Source of the DNA: CAVXHV01 sp963761445
GTDB lineage: Bacteria; Planctomycetota; Planctomycetia; Isosphaerales; Isosphaeraceae
Reading direction: 5' to 3'
NCBI GenBank assembly: GCA_963761445.1
Contig: CAVXHV010000004.1
Location: 4,278,001-4,342,000 of the forward strand
Length of the DNA stretch: 64,000 bases
Numbering within the stretch: the first letter of the stretch is position 1; each line of letters opens with the position of its first letter. The notes beneath the pieces are model-generated. The model made no database searches. It had not been told where the DNA came from and saw only the letters and a list, made by a program, of their open reading frames with translations. Positions 37,973-46,169 of the stretch are shown here, piece by piece. The position numbers were made by a program, and so were the translations under genes.

Positions 37973-38174
37973 GCAGTGCCCTCGATGGGCAACACTGTGT
38001 GCTGGCCGCGGGTTGCTGGACTCGGTCGTTTCGGCATGGGTCTTAATGTTCCGACTCTGGTCCACCTGTTCCACGACCGTTCATCGTCCCGCGCTCGGCT
38101 GTCGGCGCCGACTTTGGTCGAGACATTGCGCGCGACGGAATCAGGACAGTGTGCCTCGCGTTCATCCACTTGCT

Positions 38175-38618
38175 TCAGTCGCTTGATCCGTCCAGTTCCT
38201 TATCCGAGACTCCGGCTGATGCCTGCGGAATGTATGACATGTCCGCCGGCTTCGGCATCTCACGACCTAACTGGTGCAGGAACACGACGAGGGCACCGAC
38301 GGGAGCGCCGAGGAACGAATAGATTAGCCCCTTGAGGTGCAGGGTCGCCACGACGCCGGCAACCCCCACGGGGATAGCCCCGATGAGTCCCCCGGCGAAC
38401 ATCGCCCAGCCCGAGGCTCTCAGGACGCCGCCCGCGATACCACCGAGAACCGCGACGATGCTGGCGAACGTCGCGACCTGCACGAGCCAGGTTCTCTCTT
38501 CCACGGGGCCTTGCGGGCCCCCGAAGGCCGCGTAATGAAGGAGGACGCCCGCCCCAGCACCGCAAACCATCCCGATCAGAATTCGCCGGCCAGAGAACCA
38601 TACGAGACGCCACCGCAT
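38175..38618 (-). CDS. Hypothetical membrane protein
   Basis: A 147-residue protein with four probable membrane segments (for example ILIGMVCGAGAGVLLHY, VATFASIVAVLGGIAGGVL, FAGGLIGAIPVGVAGVVA and a final GLIYSFLGAPVGALVVFL), and a short soluble tail. Gly- and Val-rich helices suggest a packed bundle. No family is recognised. It is followed on the same strand, upstream, by an anchored hypothetical gene, and the two may be cotranscribed. Confidence 0.6.
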   Translation of the reverse strand: MRWRLVWFSGRRILIGMVCGAGAGVLLHYAAFGGPQGPVEERTWLVQVATFASIVAVLGGIAGGVLRASGWAMFAGGLIGAIPVGVAGVVATLHLKGLIYSFLGAPVGALVVFLHQLGREMPKPADMSYIPQASAGVSDKELDGSSD

Positions 38619-38714
38619 GATGCGAACTCCCGGGAAGTCTGCTTAGTGGATCAACGTTTCCTGATTCCGGTATCGCCCCGTGCTCGCCTGTCGGCGCCGA
38701 CTCTTGTTCCGAGC

Positions 38715-39359
38715 TTACGACTCTCGCGGCAGGCCGGGTCTGCCGCGACCGAATCTCAGGCGGCGATATCGCCAAAGGCACAACCCCACCGCGCCGAGGA
38801 TGCCGAGCCCAGCGACCGAGCCAACGACTGGCCATCTCGCCCAGGTGGGGAGTGAGCGACGGGGTGCACGAGGCAAGTTGGCCGCCCCCGGCGCGCCACC
38901 TGCGGTAGGAACCGCGAACGGCATTATTACCCAATCGTATCCTTCGACGTCGGTCGGAGGTCGCAGGACGCTTACGACGCTCTCGCCCTGGCCGGAAGCG
39001 CGGCGGAATAGCTCCAGAATCTTCTCGAAACTGACGCGCACCAGACCGCCCCCATCGTCCCTGTACTCGGCTGCATAAGGTTGTTGCCACGCGCGGGCGA
39101 GTCGCTCGGCCAGGTCGCGCACGTGGTCGGGATCGTGGTAGATCGGCGGCCGTAGCGGATGGCGATAGGCCGGGCTCAACGGCTTGCCATCGTCCAGAAC
39201 TTTCACGACGAGATCGCGCAGCGGCTGCGCGTTTCTCGAGAGCCACCACACGTGGCCCACGGCAATCAGCGAGGCGGGATGGAGGAGGCGATTGCTGTCG
39301 GCTTGGATCGCCTTGACCTGTCCCTCCGGCACGGAAAAGAGCACGTTGAGGTAACCCAT
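38715..39359 (-). CDS. Hypothetical C-terminally anchored protein
   Basis: The start at 39359 (MGYLNVLFSVPEGQVKAI) is preferred; the open frame to 39566 adds a leader without protein character. The soluble domain of ~170 residues includes VVKVLDDGKPLSPAYRHPLR and VRDLAERLARAWQQPYAAEY. It resembles DUF1877-type folds only in general outline, so I do not assign it. One membrane segment near the C-terminus (WPVVGSVAGLGILGAVGLCL) is followed by a basic Arg-rich tail, indicating a tail-anchored protein with the domain on the other side of the membrane. Confidence 0.55.
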   Translation of the reverse strand: MGYLNVLFSVPEGQVKAIQADSNRLLHPASLIAVGHVWWLSRNAQPLRDLVVKVLDDGKPLSPAYRHPLRPPIYHDPDHVRDLAERLARAWQQPYAAEYRDDGGGLVRVSFEKILELFRRASGQGESVVSVLRPPTDVEGYDWVIMPFAVPTAGGAPGAANLPRAPRRSLPTWARWPVVGSVAGLGILGAVGLCLWRYRRLRFGRGRPGLPRES

Positions 39360-39680
39360 GCGCCGCCCTCCGATCGAGCATACCGCGATGCGGGTTCGCC
39401 AATAAAGGCCTTGGTGAAATGGGACCTGTCGATTCCACGTACAGCCGATGGTGTCCCCCGAACACCTGCTGGAATCGTGAATCTCCGTTCCTGGCTGCCT
39501 GAATTCCTCATTCGAGAGGGTCGTATTGTAGTGACCCGGAGACCGGGAATCGTCAGGGATGTTCATGAGGAAGGCAGGAAAAGGGCTTTACCAAACAGTG
39601 GGGCAAACAACACGACACCGGGGTGGCCGTGGTCATGAGTCCGTCCCTCTCTCGCTTCTCCGGCTCTGGTTGTGAAGGCG

Positions 39681-39705
39681 GATGGTCCGCAATGGCGGAC
39701 CCTAC
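39681..39705. repeat. Dispersed palindromic repeat, family B, copy 3
   Basis: Identical in arms and loop to the copy at 20246, including the flanking GAT and CTAC. It lies between two minus-strand hypothetical genes. Confidence 0.85.
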
Positions 39706-39765
39706 ATTTTTGATCCATCGAGCGTCTGGGTTACGACCGCTGACGGGCAGGACGGGGCGTTTCGG

Positions 39766-40116
39766 CTAGGAATTGGATTCGTTGGCGACATCTGTTGTAT
39801 CGTGATCGCATCGGACCGAGGATTGCACGTGTGCTTCGAGCTCTGCGATTCGTGTTTCGTATTTCGCCAGAATATTGGGCATGAAACCCGCGAGACGGCG
39901 TGCCGTGAGCAAGCGAACGATGACGAAGCTAGCAAACACCAGATAGACGACGATCGCATACCAAGATTCGTAGACAATCGCCAGGTAGGTAAAGATACCT
40001 GCGGCGAGCAGGTACTGGCCACTCAAGCGCGTCGCACGCCCGAGGCCCGACAACTTAGGATTACGATACATCTCAAGAATTCTTCGTTCGTCAGGGGTGA
40101 ACAGCATTTCGGACAT
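39766..40116 (-). CDS. Hypothetical small membrane protein
   Basis: The start at 40116 (MSEMLFTPDERRILEMY) is chosen over 40161. Two adjacent membrane segments (about 32-70: YLLAAGIFTYLAIVY and AIVVYLVFASFVIVRLL) are followed by a coiled-coil-prone tail (LAKYETRIAELEAHV). 116 residues. No family is recognised. The amphipathic N-terminal helix and tail probably face the cytoplasm. Confidence 0.6.
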   Translation of the reverse strand: MSEMLFTPDERRILEMYRNPKLSGLGRATRLSGQYLLAAGIFTYLAIVYESWYAIVVYLVFASFVIVRLLTARRLAGFMPNILAKYETRIAELEAHVQSSVRCDHDTTDVANESNS

Positions 40117-40226
40117 CGAAACAGCCTCTCGTGCCACTGCAAAGCTTCTTCTCGGAATCACGGTTTATTGAGTCTGGCTGAACTGGTTTCGCGTTCGCCT
40201 CTCCGCGCGAACTGTAGCTGGCTCGG

Positions 40227-40694
40227 TCACTCACTCGTAACCGCTACGATTAACATGACGGCGAGGTAACCGAAACATCCAAGCGCCAGTCCGACGAAGC
40301 ATATTTTGCTCAAAGTTAAGCAGGCGGCAACGCACGAGTCTACCAAACTGCGCCGAACCAGCTTTCGAGTGTGATAAAATCTCTTCACCGCAAGACTCAA
40401 TCCTCCCGCGAGGATCGCCAGGACGGTCAGGCTTAGCGCCGTGACGATACAGGACCGGCTTTCGGCGTTTCGTCGCGCCGCGTCTTGAGCCATTCGTCGC
40501 CAATCCACGGCCTCAACCATCTCGTGTCTGGTCTCGCAGATGAGTGCGGATTCCATGTACGCTCGCTCTGCTTGGACATTCGCCCGGTAAATCGTCAGGT
40601 GCCCGATTCCCAAGCACATACTCCACGAGACTGCGAGGGTCGCAGTCACGACCATCATCCGGCGCACGGTTACTCGAGCTCGCGGCAGTCGCAT
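40227..40694 (-). CDS. Hypothetical membrane protein
   Basis: The start at 40694 (MRLPRARVTVRRMMVV) matches the basic opening common in planctomycete membrane proteins; the frame up to 40820 is non-conserved. There are three probable membrane segments: about 14-34, about 82-101 (ALSLTVLAILAGGLSLAV) and near the C-terminus (ICFVGLALGCFGYLAVMLIV). The 155-residue product includes a soluble helical section with ALICETRHEMVEAVDW. Function unknown. Confidence 0.55.
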   Translation of the reverse strand: MRLPRARVTVRRMMVVTATLAVSWSMCLGIGHLTIYRANVQAERAYMESALICETRHEMVEAVDWRRMAQDAARRNAESRSCIVTALSLTVLAILAGGLSLAVKRFYHTRKLVRRSLVDSCVAACLTLSKICFVGLALGCFGYLAVMLIVAVTSE

Positions 40695-40735
40695 GGGTTC
40701 GCCTTGCAGGCTTGGGGACGGTCCGCCTGAACTGG

Positions 40736-41155
40736 ATGAGCGCTCACACTCCACGGCATATTTCTGCCCACGAATGGCCGCGCCAGCGCGAGAATACCTT
40801 GGTCCCAAACAACAACGCACCTGGCCGTAGCCTCATCTCGTTTAACAATACGATCGCCGGATACGACGACCAGCTCTTTCCCGGTTCGAGTCGGCTCCTT
40901 GACTTCAACGGCGTGATATGGAGTTCGAACGGGAACCTCGCGAACGTCTACTATTGGGCCGGCGATGGGGGTCCAGCCGCCGGCTACTACTTCCTCCAAA
41001 GCGTGAATTATTCCAGTGGTTATGGCGTGCCCGTGGCATTCGTGCTCACCTCCTCAGTCCCCGAGCCCTCGGCAATGGTGCCGGGCAGCACAGCCGTCCT
41101 CATGATTGGCCTCGGCATCGCATGGCGCCGCCGTGGCAAGGGCGTGGCCGGCTGA
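40736..41155 (+). pseudogene. PEP-CTERM protein remnant
   Basis: The last ~30 residues have the full PEP-CTERM sorting signal: VPEPSA, a hydrophobic stretch, then WRRRGK. The preceding ~100 residues look like the C-terminal part of an extracellular beta-sandwich (ISFNNTIAGYDDQLFPG, VYYWAGDGGPAAGYYF). The N-terminus lacks any signal peptide, which every PEP-CTERM substrate needs for export. It is therefore probably a 5'-truncated gene; a frame break that hides the signal peptide is the alternative. PEP-CTERM proteins are processed by exosortase, which is not encoded in this window. Confidence 0.6.
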
Positions 41156-41215
41156 ACATCCGCGATAGAGCATCGTCAACGGGGAGGCTCCCGCCGATCC
41201 GGGTGGTCGGGCGGG

Positions 41216-41614
41216 ATGACTCACTTTGGAGTAACCACGTCTTCGGTCCGCGCAATCAATGCCTGGACCAGCGACAAGTCACGGTGCCTGGCCGGACACC
41301 AGGTTGCACTGGAGTACCTCGACGCGGCTCGTGCGCGGGCCGTGGAGGCGCTGGTGGACGTGCATCGGGATGCGCGAGGCGGCGACGTGGAGAGGAGCTT
41401 GGCGGCCGTTCCCGCCGGCCGGTCCACGCGCGAGAGCCTGGCTAGGTTCGCCGATGCCGAAATCGCGGCGTCACTCGGCCGCGTCGGAGCGGCTGGTTCT
41501 CGTGGGGTAGTCGGGGGATTCTTCGGTCTCATTTCGGGGTCTGATTCGGTGTTCGCGTTCATGTTCGTTGATCATTGCGTTTACGGGGTCGAAGCACGCC
41601 AATCTGTGCGGTAG
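41216..41614 (+). CDS. Hypothetical protein
   Basis: A 132-residue frame, Ala/Arg-rich with a plausible helical middle (ALEYLDAARARAVEALVDVH). No homologous family is recognised, and the C-terminus (VFAFMFVDHCVYGV) is unlike the rest. It may be a decayed fragment. Confidence 0.3.
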   Translation: MTHFGVTTSSVRAINAWTSDKSRCLAGHQVALEYLDAARARAVEALVDVHRDARGGDVERSLAAVPAGRSTRESLARFADAEIAASLGRVGAAGSRGVVGGFFGLISGSDSVFAFMFVDHCVYGVEARQSVR

Positions 41615-41719
41615 AATGAATTGAGAAATCCTGAAGACTAAGGTTCGGTGCAGGCGTAGGCGCGCGGACGACGGATGGGCTCGGCGGAGCAGAGTTTTCG
41701 GAAGGACGAGGGTGACCCC

Positions 41720-42039
41720 GTGGATCTCAAGACGATGGTCGTTCGTGGCGTCCTGAAGGATGACGGTGCGCTGGAACTCGACGAGAAACCTCGACTTGCG
41801 CCTGGCCGAGTCCAGGTGACGATTCTTGCGATACGCGAGCCGCCAGTGGCTGCCCCGCATCGGACCATTCTCGAGGTGCTCGACGAGATCCAGGCGGGGC
41901 AGGAAGCGAGAGGTTATCGCGGTCGCACGGTCGAGGAGATGGACGCAGATGAGGCAGAGCGGAAGGCGGAAGACGAAGAGTACGAGGGGCGCTGCGCGAG
42001 ATCTGGCGGCAGACGTCGCCCCACGAGCCGACGGGATGA
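41720..42039 (+). CDS. Antitoxin-like protein (toxin partner truncated; one frame break)
   Basis: A GTG start at 41720 follows GGACGAGGGTGA. The protein reads VVRGVLKDDGALELDEKP near the N-terminus, a beta-type start seen in small antitoxin-like proteins, then an acidic helical part (EEMDADEAERKAEDEEYE). A one-base loss near 41990 displaces the end; the restored tail EIWRQTSPHEPTG stops at 42037-42039. That stop overlaps a PIN-type start (ATGA), the classic arrangement of an antitoxin-toxin pair. About 106 residues. Confidence 0.55.
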
Positions 42040-42086
42040 TCGTCTACCTTGACAGCGTGATCGTTATTTGCGGAGATTCTGCGTGA
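42036..42086 (+). pseudogene. Truncated PIN-domain toxin stub
   Basis: Starts MIVYLDSVIVIC, the opening strand of a PIN domain with its first metal-binding Asp, then stops after 16 codons. The downstream 200 bases hold no continuation in any frame that I recognise. It overlaps the antitoxin stop by ATGA. Confidence 0.6.
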
Positions 42087-42312
42087 CGAGGATCACCAGA
42101 CGGACCTGGATTGGACGGGCGAGCGGTGCCAGGCGCACGACGTCTAGATTTGGGCGAACTCGCGGCTATCTGCGTGCATCTGATCGCGTTTCCTCGATGG
42201 GCGGATAGAGTGATTGAGACGGGCCCTCAGTGGCAACGATGCGGTTTTCTAGACCATTGTTCTTGGCAAACGCTCTAATTTGGACGAAGCGTAGCTAAAT
42301 CAGGAGGCGGCC

Positions 42313-42552
42313 ATGGAGATCGCGGATATCCACGAAGCCAAGTCGCAGCTCTCGAAGCTGATCGAGCACGCCATTAACGGTGAGGAGGTCATCATCGCCA
42401 AGGCTGGGCAGCCGATGGTGCGGCTCGTGCCGATTCGCCCGGACGAATCGCCTCGCGTCGGCGGTCAGTGGAAAGGCCGGGTGCGAATCGCCGGTGATTT
42501 CGACACGCTACCGGAGGATATCGCCGGTGGCCTCGGGATCGACCCGGAATGA
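42313..42552 (+). CDS. Antitoxin, Phd/YefM family (toxin partner truncated)
   Basis: A 79-residue antitoxin: ADIHEAKSQLSKLIEHAI and GEEVIIAKAGQPMVRLVPI are diagnostic of the Phd/YefM DNA-binding domain. The short C-terminus (DFDTLPEDIAGGLGIDPE) is acidic. Its stop overlaps the start of a PIN toxin stub (ATGA). With the toxin lost, the antitoxin could still bind DNA or neutralise related toxins, as an orphan anti-addiction gene (inference). Confidence 0.85.
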   Translation: MEIADIHEAKSQLSKLIEHAINGEEVIIAKAGQPMVRLVPIRPDESPRVGGQWKGRVRIAGDFDTLPEDIAGGLGIDPE

Positions 42553-42614
42553 CGCTTTCGCTCGATACGCACGCCTTCCTCTGGTGGCTCGCGGTGCGCG
42601 TGAGATCGGGATGA
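42549..42614 (+). pseudogene. Truncated PIN-domain toxin stub
   Basis: Starts MTLSLDTHAFLWWLA, an unmistakable VapC-type PIN opening with the first catalytic Asp, then runs VRVRSG to a stop after 21 codons. The remaining three acidic sites are absent. The stop overlaps the start of the next gene (ATGA). Confidence 0.75.
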
Positions 42615-43105
42615 GACGGACCAAGGTCGACGGTGATCCGTTGTGGACTGGTGGGCAAAATCGATGCGAGCCTGCGCGGCTTCAGCCACACTTTCTGTTC
42701 CGCGCCGTCGTTGTCATCGCGCTCTTGGTGCTGGCGACGTTGTCTGTTCCGTACAGAGAATCGAGAACGCGGCTGGCTGTGTCGGCTCCCTTCCTCGCGG
42801 GACAGCCACTGCGCACGCATTCGCCCGCGCTCGAGGGACTCTTGTTGGGCCGATCCGATGAGGATCACATCACAGCTTGTGCGATCCATCGGACGCCTAT
42901 GACGGTGGCTGAAATCTCCATGACCACGCCCCGAGGCTCGTCAGTTTCAAGATACTGGATCGCAAGAGCGGCGAGGTTTCCCAACAGCGATGAACCGGTC
43001 GATCCGGGCAGTTTTGGAGGCCGCTCGGCTGTATTCATATGTCCGTCGTGTAATGACGCCAGAGACGCGTGGTACGCGGCCAATACGCCCGTTCGTTTTT
43101 TATGA
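42611..43105 (+). CDS. Hypothetical membrane-anchored Cys-motif protein
   Basis: ATG 42611 overlaps the stop of the PIN stub. The 164-residue product has one membrane segment near residue 28-46 (FRAVVVIALLVLATLSV). An exported domain follows with a Cys-His pair CAIHRTPM and a C-terminal CPSCNDARDAW, which together could bind a metal. I have an impression of similar CxxH...CPxC proteins in planctomycetes but cannot name a family. It is directly downstream of the truncated toxin, so the toxin deletion may have fused this gene into the toxin operon. Confidence 0.55.
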   Translation: MRRTKVDGDPLWTGGQNRCEPARLQPHFLFRAVVVIALLVLATLSVPYRESRTRLAVSAPFLAGQPLRTHSPALEGLLLGRSDEDHITACAIHRTPMTVAEISMTTPRGSSVSRYWIARAARFPNSDEPVDPGSFGGRSAVFICPSCNDARDAWYAANTPVRFL

Positions 43106-43742
43106 GTGCGCGGTTGGTCTGTGTCTGGCCGTGGGGCCCAACCTGGGGCTCGTTGCGGGTGAATGAACTGGTCGAGTTTGACCTCGAATCCTCAAGAAAC
43201 GAGGTGCGAGCCGACCGGGGTTACGGCCGTGCCTTGAACGCAGATTACCACCCCAGTAAGAAACCAACGAAGTAGAAGACGCGAGCCGAAAGCAGTGGGC
43301 AAGGCACGGATGCACTCACGTCTGCGGAGCGAATTCGGGTGCGGGCGGCGCCGAATGCGGGCGAGATCGATAGCGGGCCGACGAGGACTGCCGGAGGTAG
43401 GGCGCTGCGATCGTCGTGCTCCTCGGTCTCTCACGCGCGATTCGAAGCTCCCCGGCTATTTATTGTCCTGCGCGCCGTTGGGCGCGAAGGATCACCGATG
43501 CCAAAGGAGCGGCAGTCGAGGGATGCATTGACTCATAGGGATAGGTATCCTGTAAAAGGCAGCTAGCGGCCATCTAAACGTCTGGCTTCCGCCAAGAGGA
43601 CGTGTGTTACGGGTGTCGGACGTGCAAACGGTCAATCAGGTGGTGGGATCGGTCTGCTGGGCAGCGCTGGTCGGGAAGGTGTTCAGAGTGTGACGGCTGA
43701 TCCTCACCTGGTGCGTGTTTCGGGTTAAGTCATGAGCTAATC
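43106..43742. other. Long non-coding stretch in accessory region
   Basis: About 636 bases with no convincing gene on either strand; the short frames are Arg/Pro-rich shadows. It precedes a locally AT-rich segment at the start of the TPR gene. I see no repeat or RNA structure I can support. Confidence 0.5.
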
Positions 43743-44642
43743 ATGTCATTTATGAAGAAACTCCGACTTAGATTATGGATTTGGATGGCAATTGCATGTG
43801 TTGCTGTATGGATATTATTGTTGTCGTGCGCTGACGCAGCGCCTCAACTCACAGATCGATCGCTCGGCTGCAAACGAGCTAGTTCTGCCGGTTACGGCGA
43901 GGCGGCATTACATCCGTGCGACCGCCGCCGTTGCGCGGGGTGAGTACAAGGCAGCCATCGGGGACTTCGAGCTGGCCACGGATTTTTACCTTCGTGCCGC
44001 AGACGGAGGGGCCCGCGTTGAGTTTGCACTGGGTATGACCGATTGCTTAATGGGCCGTGCACACGCTCACCACGCCCTCGGTGAATTGACCGAAGCTGTT
44101 GAATACTATTCGGTTTCAGAGGCGGTTTTCGGTGCCCTGGACATCTTCGGCGAGAGCCCCGTACCGCCGACAACGTGCGCAAAATGCGTTGCGGGGCGAG
44201 GTAGCGCACTCGCTGCGCTCGACAAATACACATCTGCCGTCGATGATTTTGGCACGGCGATCAAGATCTATCTGAGCCTGCAACAAGAACCAAGCAAGCG
44301 CGCGAATCCGACCTGATGCTAGCTGATTGCCTGATTCGTCGCGGTAATTCGTATCGTGGCCAGTTGGATCTGCCTGAGTCTGTTCGCGATTACAGTGATG
44401 CCATCGCGCTGTGTGTTCGAATTTCCGAGAGTGACCGCGAAGAGACGGGATTCTTGCTGCTCGCGAGAGCATACTTCAATCGAAGCCTCGCGCGTGTGAT
44501 GCAAGGCGAGTTCGCTCTCGCGTTTCTTGATTTGGAGAGTGCACGGATCTCTGCGCGGCGACACACAGTCATCGCGATGGGTGGGCTCAAGGAGCTTTCA
44601 TTACAACTGCTTTCGCAATTGAAGCCCCTCGTGCGCCGATAG
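43743..44642 (+). CDS. Membrane-anchored TPR-like protein (two compensating frame breaks)
   Basis: ATG 43743 starts a membrane anchor (LWIWMAIACVAVWILLL). The frame then shifts near 43828 (one extra base) and back near 44295 (one missing base). The restored protein of ~298 residues has helical tetratricopeptide-like repeats: HYIRATAAVARGEYKAAIGD, LGELTEAVEYYSVSEAVF, LAALDKYTSAVDDFGTAIKI, QLDLPESVRDYSDAIAL. A TGATG overlap exists at 44314-44318 between the two main frames, so an alternative is two coupled genes, which I think less likely. The N-terminal coding region is markedly more AT-rich than its neighbours, suggesting recent acquisition. Confidence 0.55.
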
Positions 44643-44800
44643 GCAGGACAAGCCGATGGGCACTGGCTCGGATCGTGCCAACCACCGCGCGGCTGACGCA
44701 CGACGAGTCGCTCGCGATTGCATCGAGCTGGGTCCGGGCCCGTTGTCCCGGCGGTGGCCGCTGTTTACGAATTTTCCGAGGAAATCGCGACGGAGGGACT

Positions 44801-45004
44801 ATGATCCTCACTCCCCTTCAGAGAAAACTCCTACGTCGATACCGCGACCATCGCCATAAGCCATTCACCGTCGTCGAGCTTCTCGTCCCCATCTTACCGC
44901 TGGTGGCCCTCGTCGTTGGCCTTGTTGCCCTCAGTTATTACACGTTTCCGCCGCAGGTTGTCAGCAGCAACCAGAGAGTGAGCCATTATCGCAGCGCCAC
45001 TTGA
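44801..45004 (+). CDS. Small single-span protein with prepilin-like motif
   Basis: Start at ATG 44801, decided by GGAGGG placed six bases upstream. The 67-residue product has a basic N-terminus (LQRKLLRRYRDHRHK) followed by PFTVVELLVPI and a hydrophobic span to about residue 48. FTxxELLV followed by a helix is the type IV/II prepilin signature (usually GFTLxELLVV). Here the residue before Phe is Pro rather than Gly, so cleavage by prepilin peptidase is doubtful. A terminator hairpin begins at its stop codon. It may be a degenerate or minimal relative of planctomycete DUF1559 proteins. Confidence 0.55.
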   Translation: MILTPLQRKLLRRYRDHRHKPFTVVELLVPILPLVALVVGLVALSYYTFPPQVVSSNQRVSHYRSAT

Positions 45005-45056
45005 GCCACTCTGCGATCAGTTGATCGCGGTGAGTGGCTCTATCGATTCGTTTTTT
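45003..45056 (+). terminator. Probable Rho-independent terminator
   Basis: The outer arms GAGCCACT (45003-45010) and AGTGGCTC (45033-45040) enclose inner arms GCGATCA and TGATCGC with a 2-base loop. A T6 run follows at 45051-45056. The hairpin begins at the stop codon of the small prepilin-like gene. Confidence 0.7.
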
Positions 45057-45437
45057 CGGCGTTTTCTCCGGAATATTCTTGACGACACCTTGCGAGGTTC
45101 TAGAATCACTTTGCGTTGGTCTCTAGGAAGTCGGCGTATGCCAACCGGAGTTGCCGGCCGGCAACGACGGTGAAAACTGGGTTGCCGACCCCGAGCCTAA
45201 CATTCAAAATCGCAGAGTGGCTCTCTCAGCTTTGTCAGATTCTGTCATTCAAGAAGTATTATATCTGTACATATAAAACAAGCCGCGACTCGCCAGCGCG
45301 GTCAAATCGTCCCGGAAAAGCGACGAGTGCGTTTGCCCAGGGAACGCTGGCGGAGCGTTCTCGGGCTTTATTGATGGGCGACAATTAGCTTCGACATCCA
45401 CGACGATGATCCTCTGCGTTCGAATCTTCCGCTGTCG
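45057..45437. other. Non-coding stretch
   Basis: About 380 bases without a convincing gene; locally AT-rich around 45240-45280. It lies between the terminator and the 23-bp inverted repeat. Confidence 0.45.
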
Positions 45438-45507
45438 GATCGCATTGGTTGATTCAAATCAGCCTCAGGCCAAGGGTGAAGGCCGATTTGAATCAACCAA
45501 TGCGATC
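45438..45507. repeat. Perfect 23-bp inverted repeat with 24-base spacer
   Basis: Arms at 45438-45460 and 45485-45507 are exact reverse complements; both contain TTGGTTGATTC or its complement. The spacer holds a short GGCC/GGCC inner pairing. No T tract follows, so it is not a standard terminator. It could be the end of a mobile element, a recombination site or a structured RNA. Confidence 0.85.
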
Positions 45508-45564
45508 GATAACATCGACGACGCTGCAATTCTCGTTGGATGTTGACATCGAACACCGGCATAG

Positions 45565-45807
45565 GTGTCACTAATCAGCGCATACTCGCGGTTCGTCCGG
45601 CAACAACCGCGGTGGCTCAATTCTGGCTGCGAAAGTGGCTCACTTCCTGGCTGCTGTCGACAGCAGGTTACTGTATTCATCATGGGCCTATCGGTCGGGG
45701 TGCTTCTCCGCAATGTGGCACTGGTCTTTCACGGCGCTCGAGTGATACCCGCGGTACTCCAGGTCATCGACTGGGAGGAACTTGATCGTCTCCTCGAGCA
45801 CCATTGA
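45565..45807 (+). CDS. Possible remnant of a small membrane protein
   Basis: The last ~42 residues (from ATG 45682) read MGLSVGVLLRNVALVFHGAR then IDWEELDRLLEHH, resembling the C-terminus of small planctomycete membrane proteins that end in a membrane helix plus an acidic DW.xLDRLL tail. The N-terminal part does not look conserved. Low confidence. Confidence 0.35.
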   Translation: MSLISAYSRFVRQQPRWLNSGCESGSLPGCCRQQVTVFIMGLSVGVLLRNVALVFHGARVIPAVLQVIDWEELDRLLEHH

Positions 45808-46008
45808 CGGGGTGCGTGAGCGCATAGAAGCGTGCCTCTTCGACTATCGCAGCGCCTGAACTTATGTCGTCTTCCCGGGTGGGGAAACCCAACTTTCGCC
45901 GACGGCAACGCCAGCTCGGTTCGGCGGGATCGTCGCACCCCCGAACTCGATAGACTACGAATTACGCCATGATTTCGCTGGCTCGGCTCCCCAGGGGCGC
46001 ATGCCAGG

Positions 46009-46156
46009 GCGATGCATCGGAAACACAGCGCGATGCATCGGAAACACAGTCGCGATGCAACGGAAACACAGCGCGATGCAACGGAAACACAGCGCGATGC
46101 AACGGAAACACAGCGCGATGCAACGGAAACACAGCGCGATGCCTCGGGAACCCAGG
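46009..46156. repeat. 21-bp tandem repeat (minisatellite), about 7 copies
   Basis: The unit is GCGATGCAACGGAAACACAG plus C. Copies begin at 46009, 46030, 46052, 46073, 46094, 46115 and 46136. Copies 3-6 are identical; copies 1-2 have a one-base variant, copy 2 carries one extra base and copy 7 is diverged. In one minus-strand frame it reads as a 7-residue Cys/Phe/Arg repeat, but the surrounding frame is not gene-like. Confidence 0.9.
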
Positions 46157-46169
46157 GCGATGCCCTGGG
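46151..46169. repeat. Palindromic repeat, family E
   Basis: Arms CCCAGGGC and GCCCTGGG flank GAT. The last minisatellite unit grades into this palindrome, suggesting the minisatellite arose from it. Confidence 0.75.

Noticed and set aside
46009..46156. CRISPR-like array
   Set aside because: The 21-bp units are directly adjacent with no spacers, and there are no cas genes.
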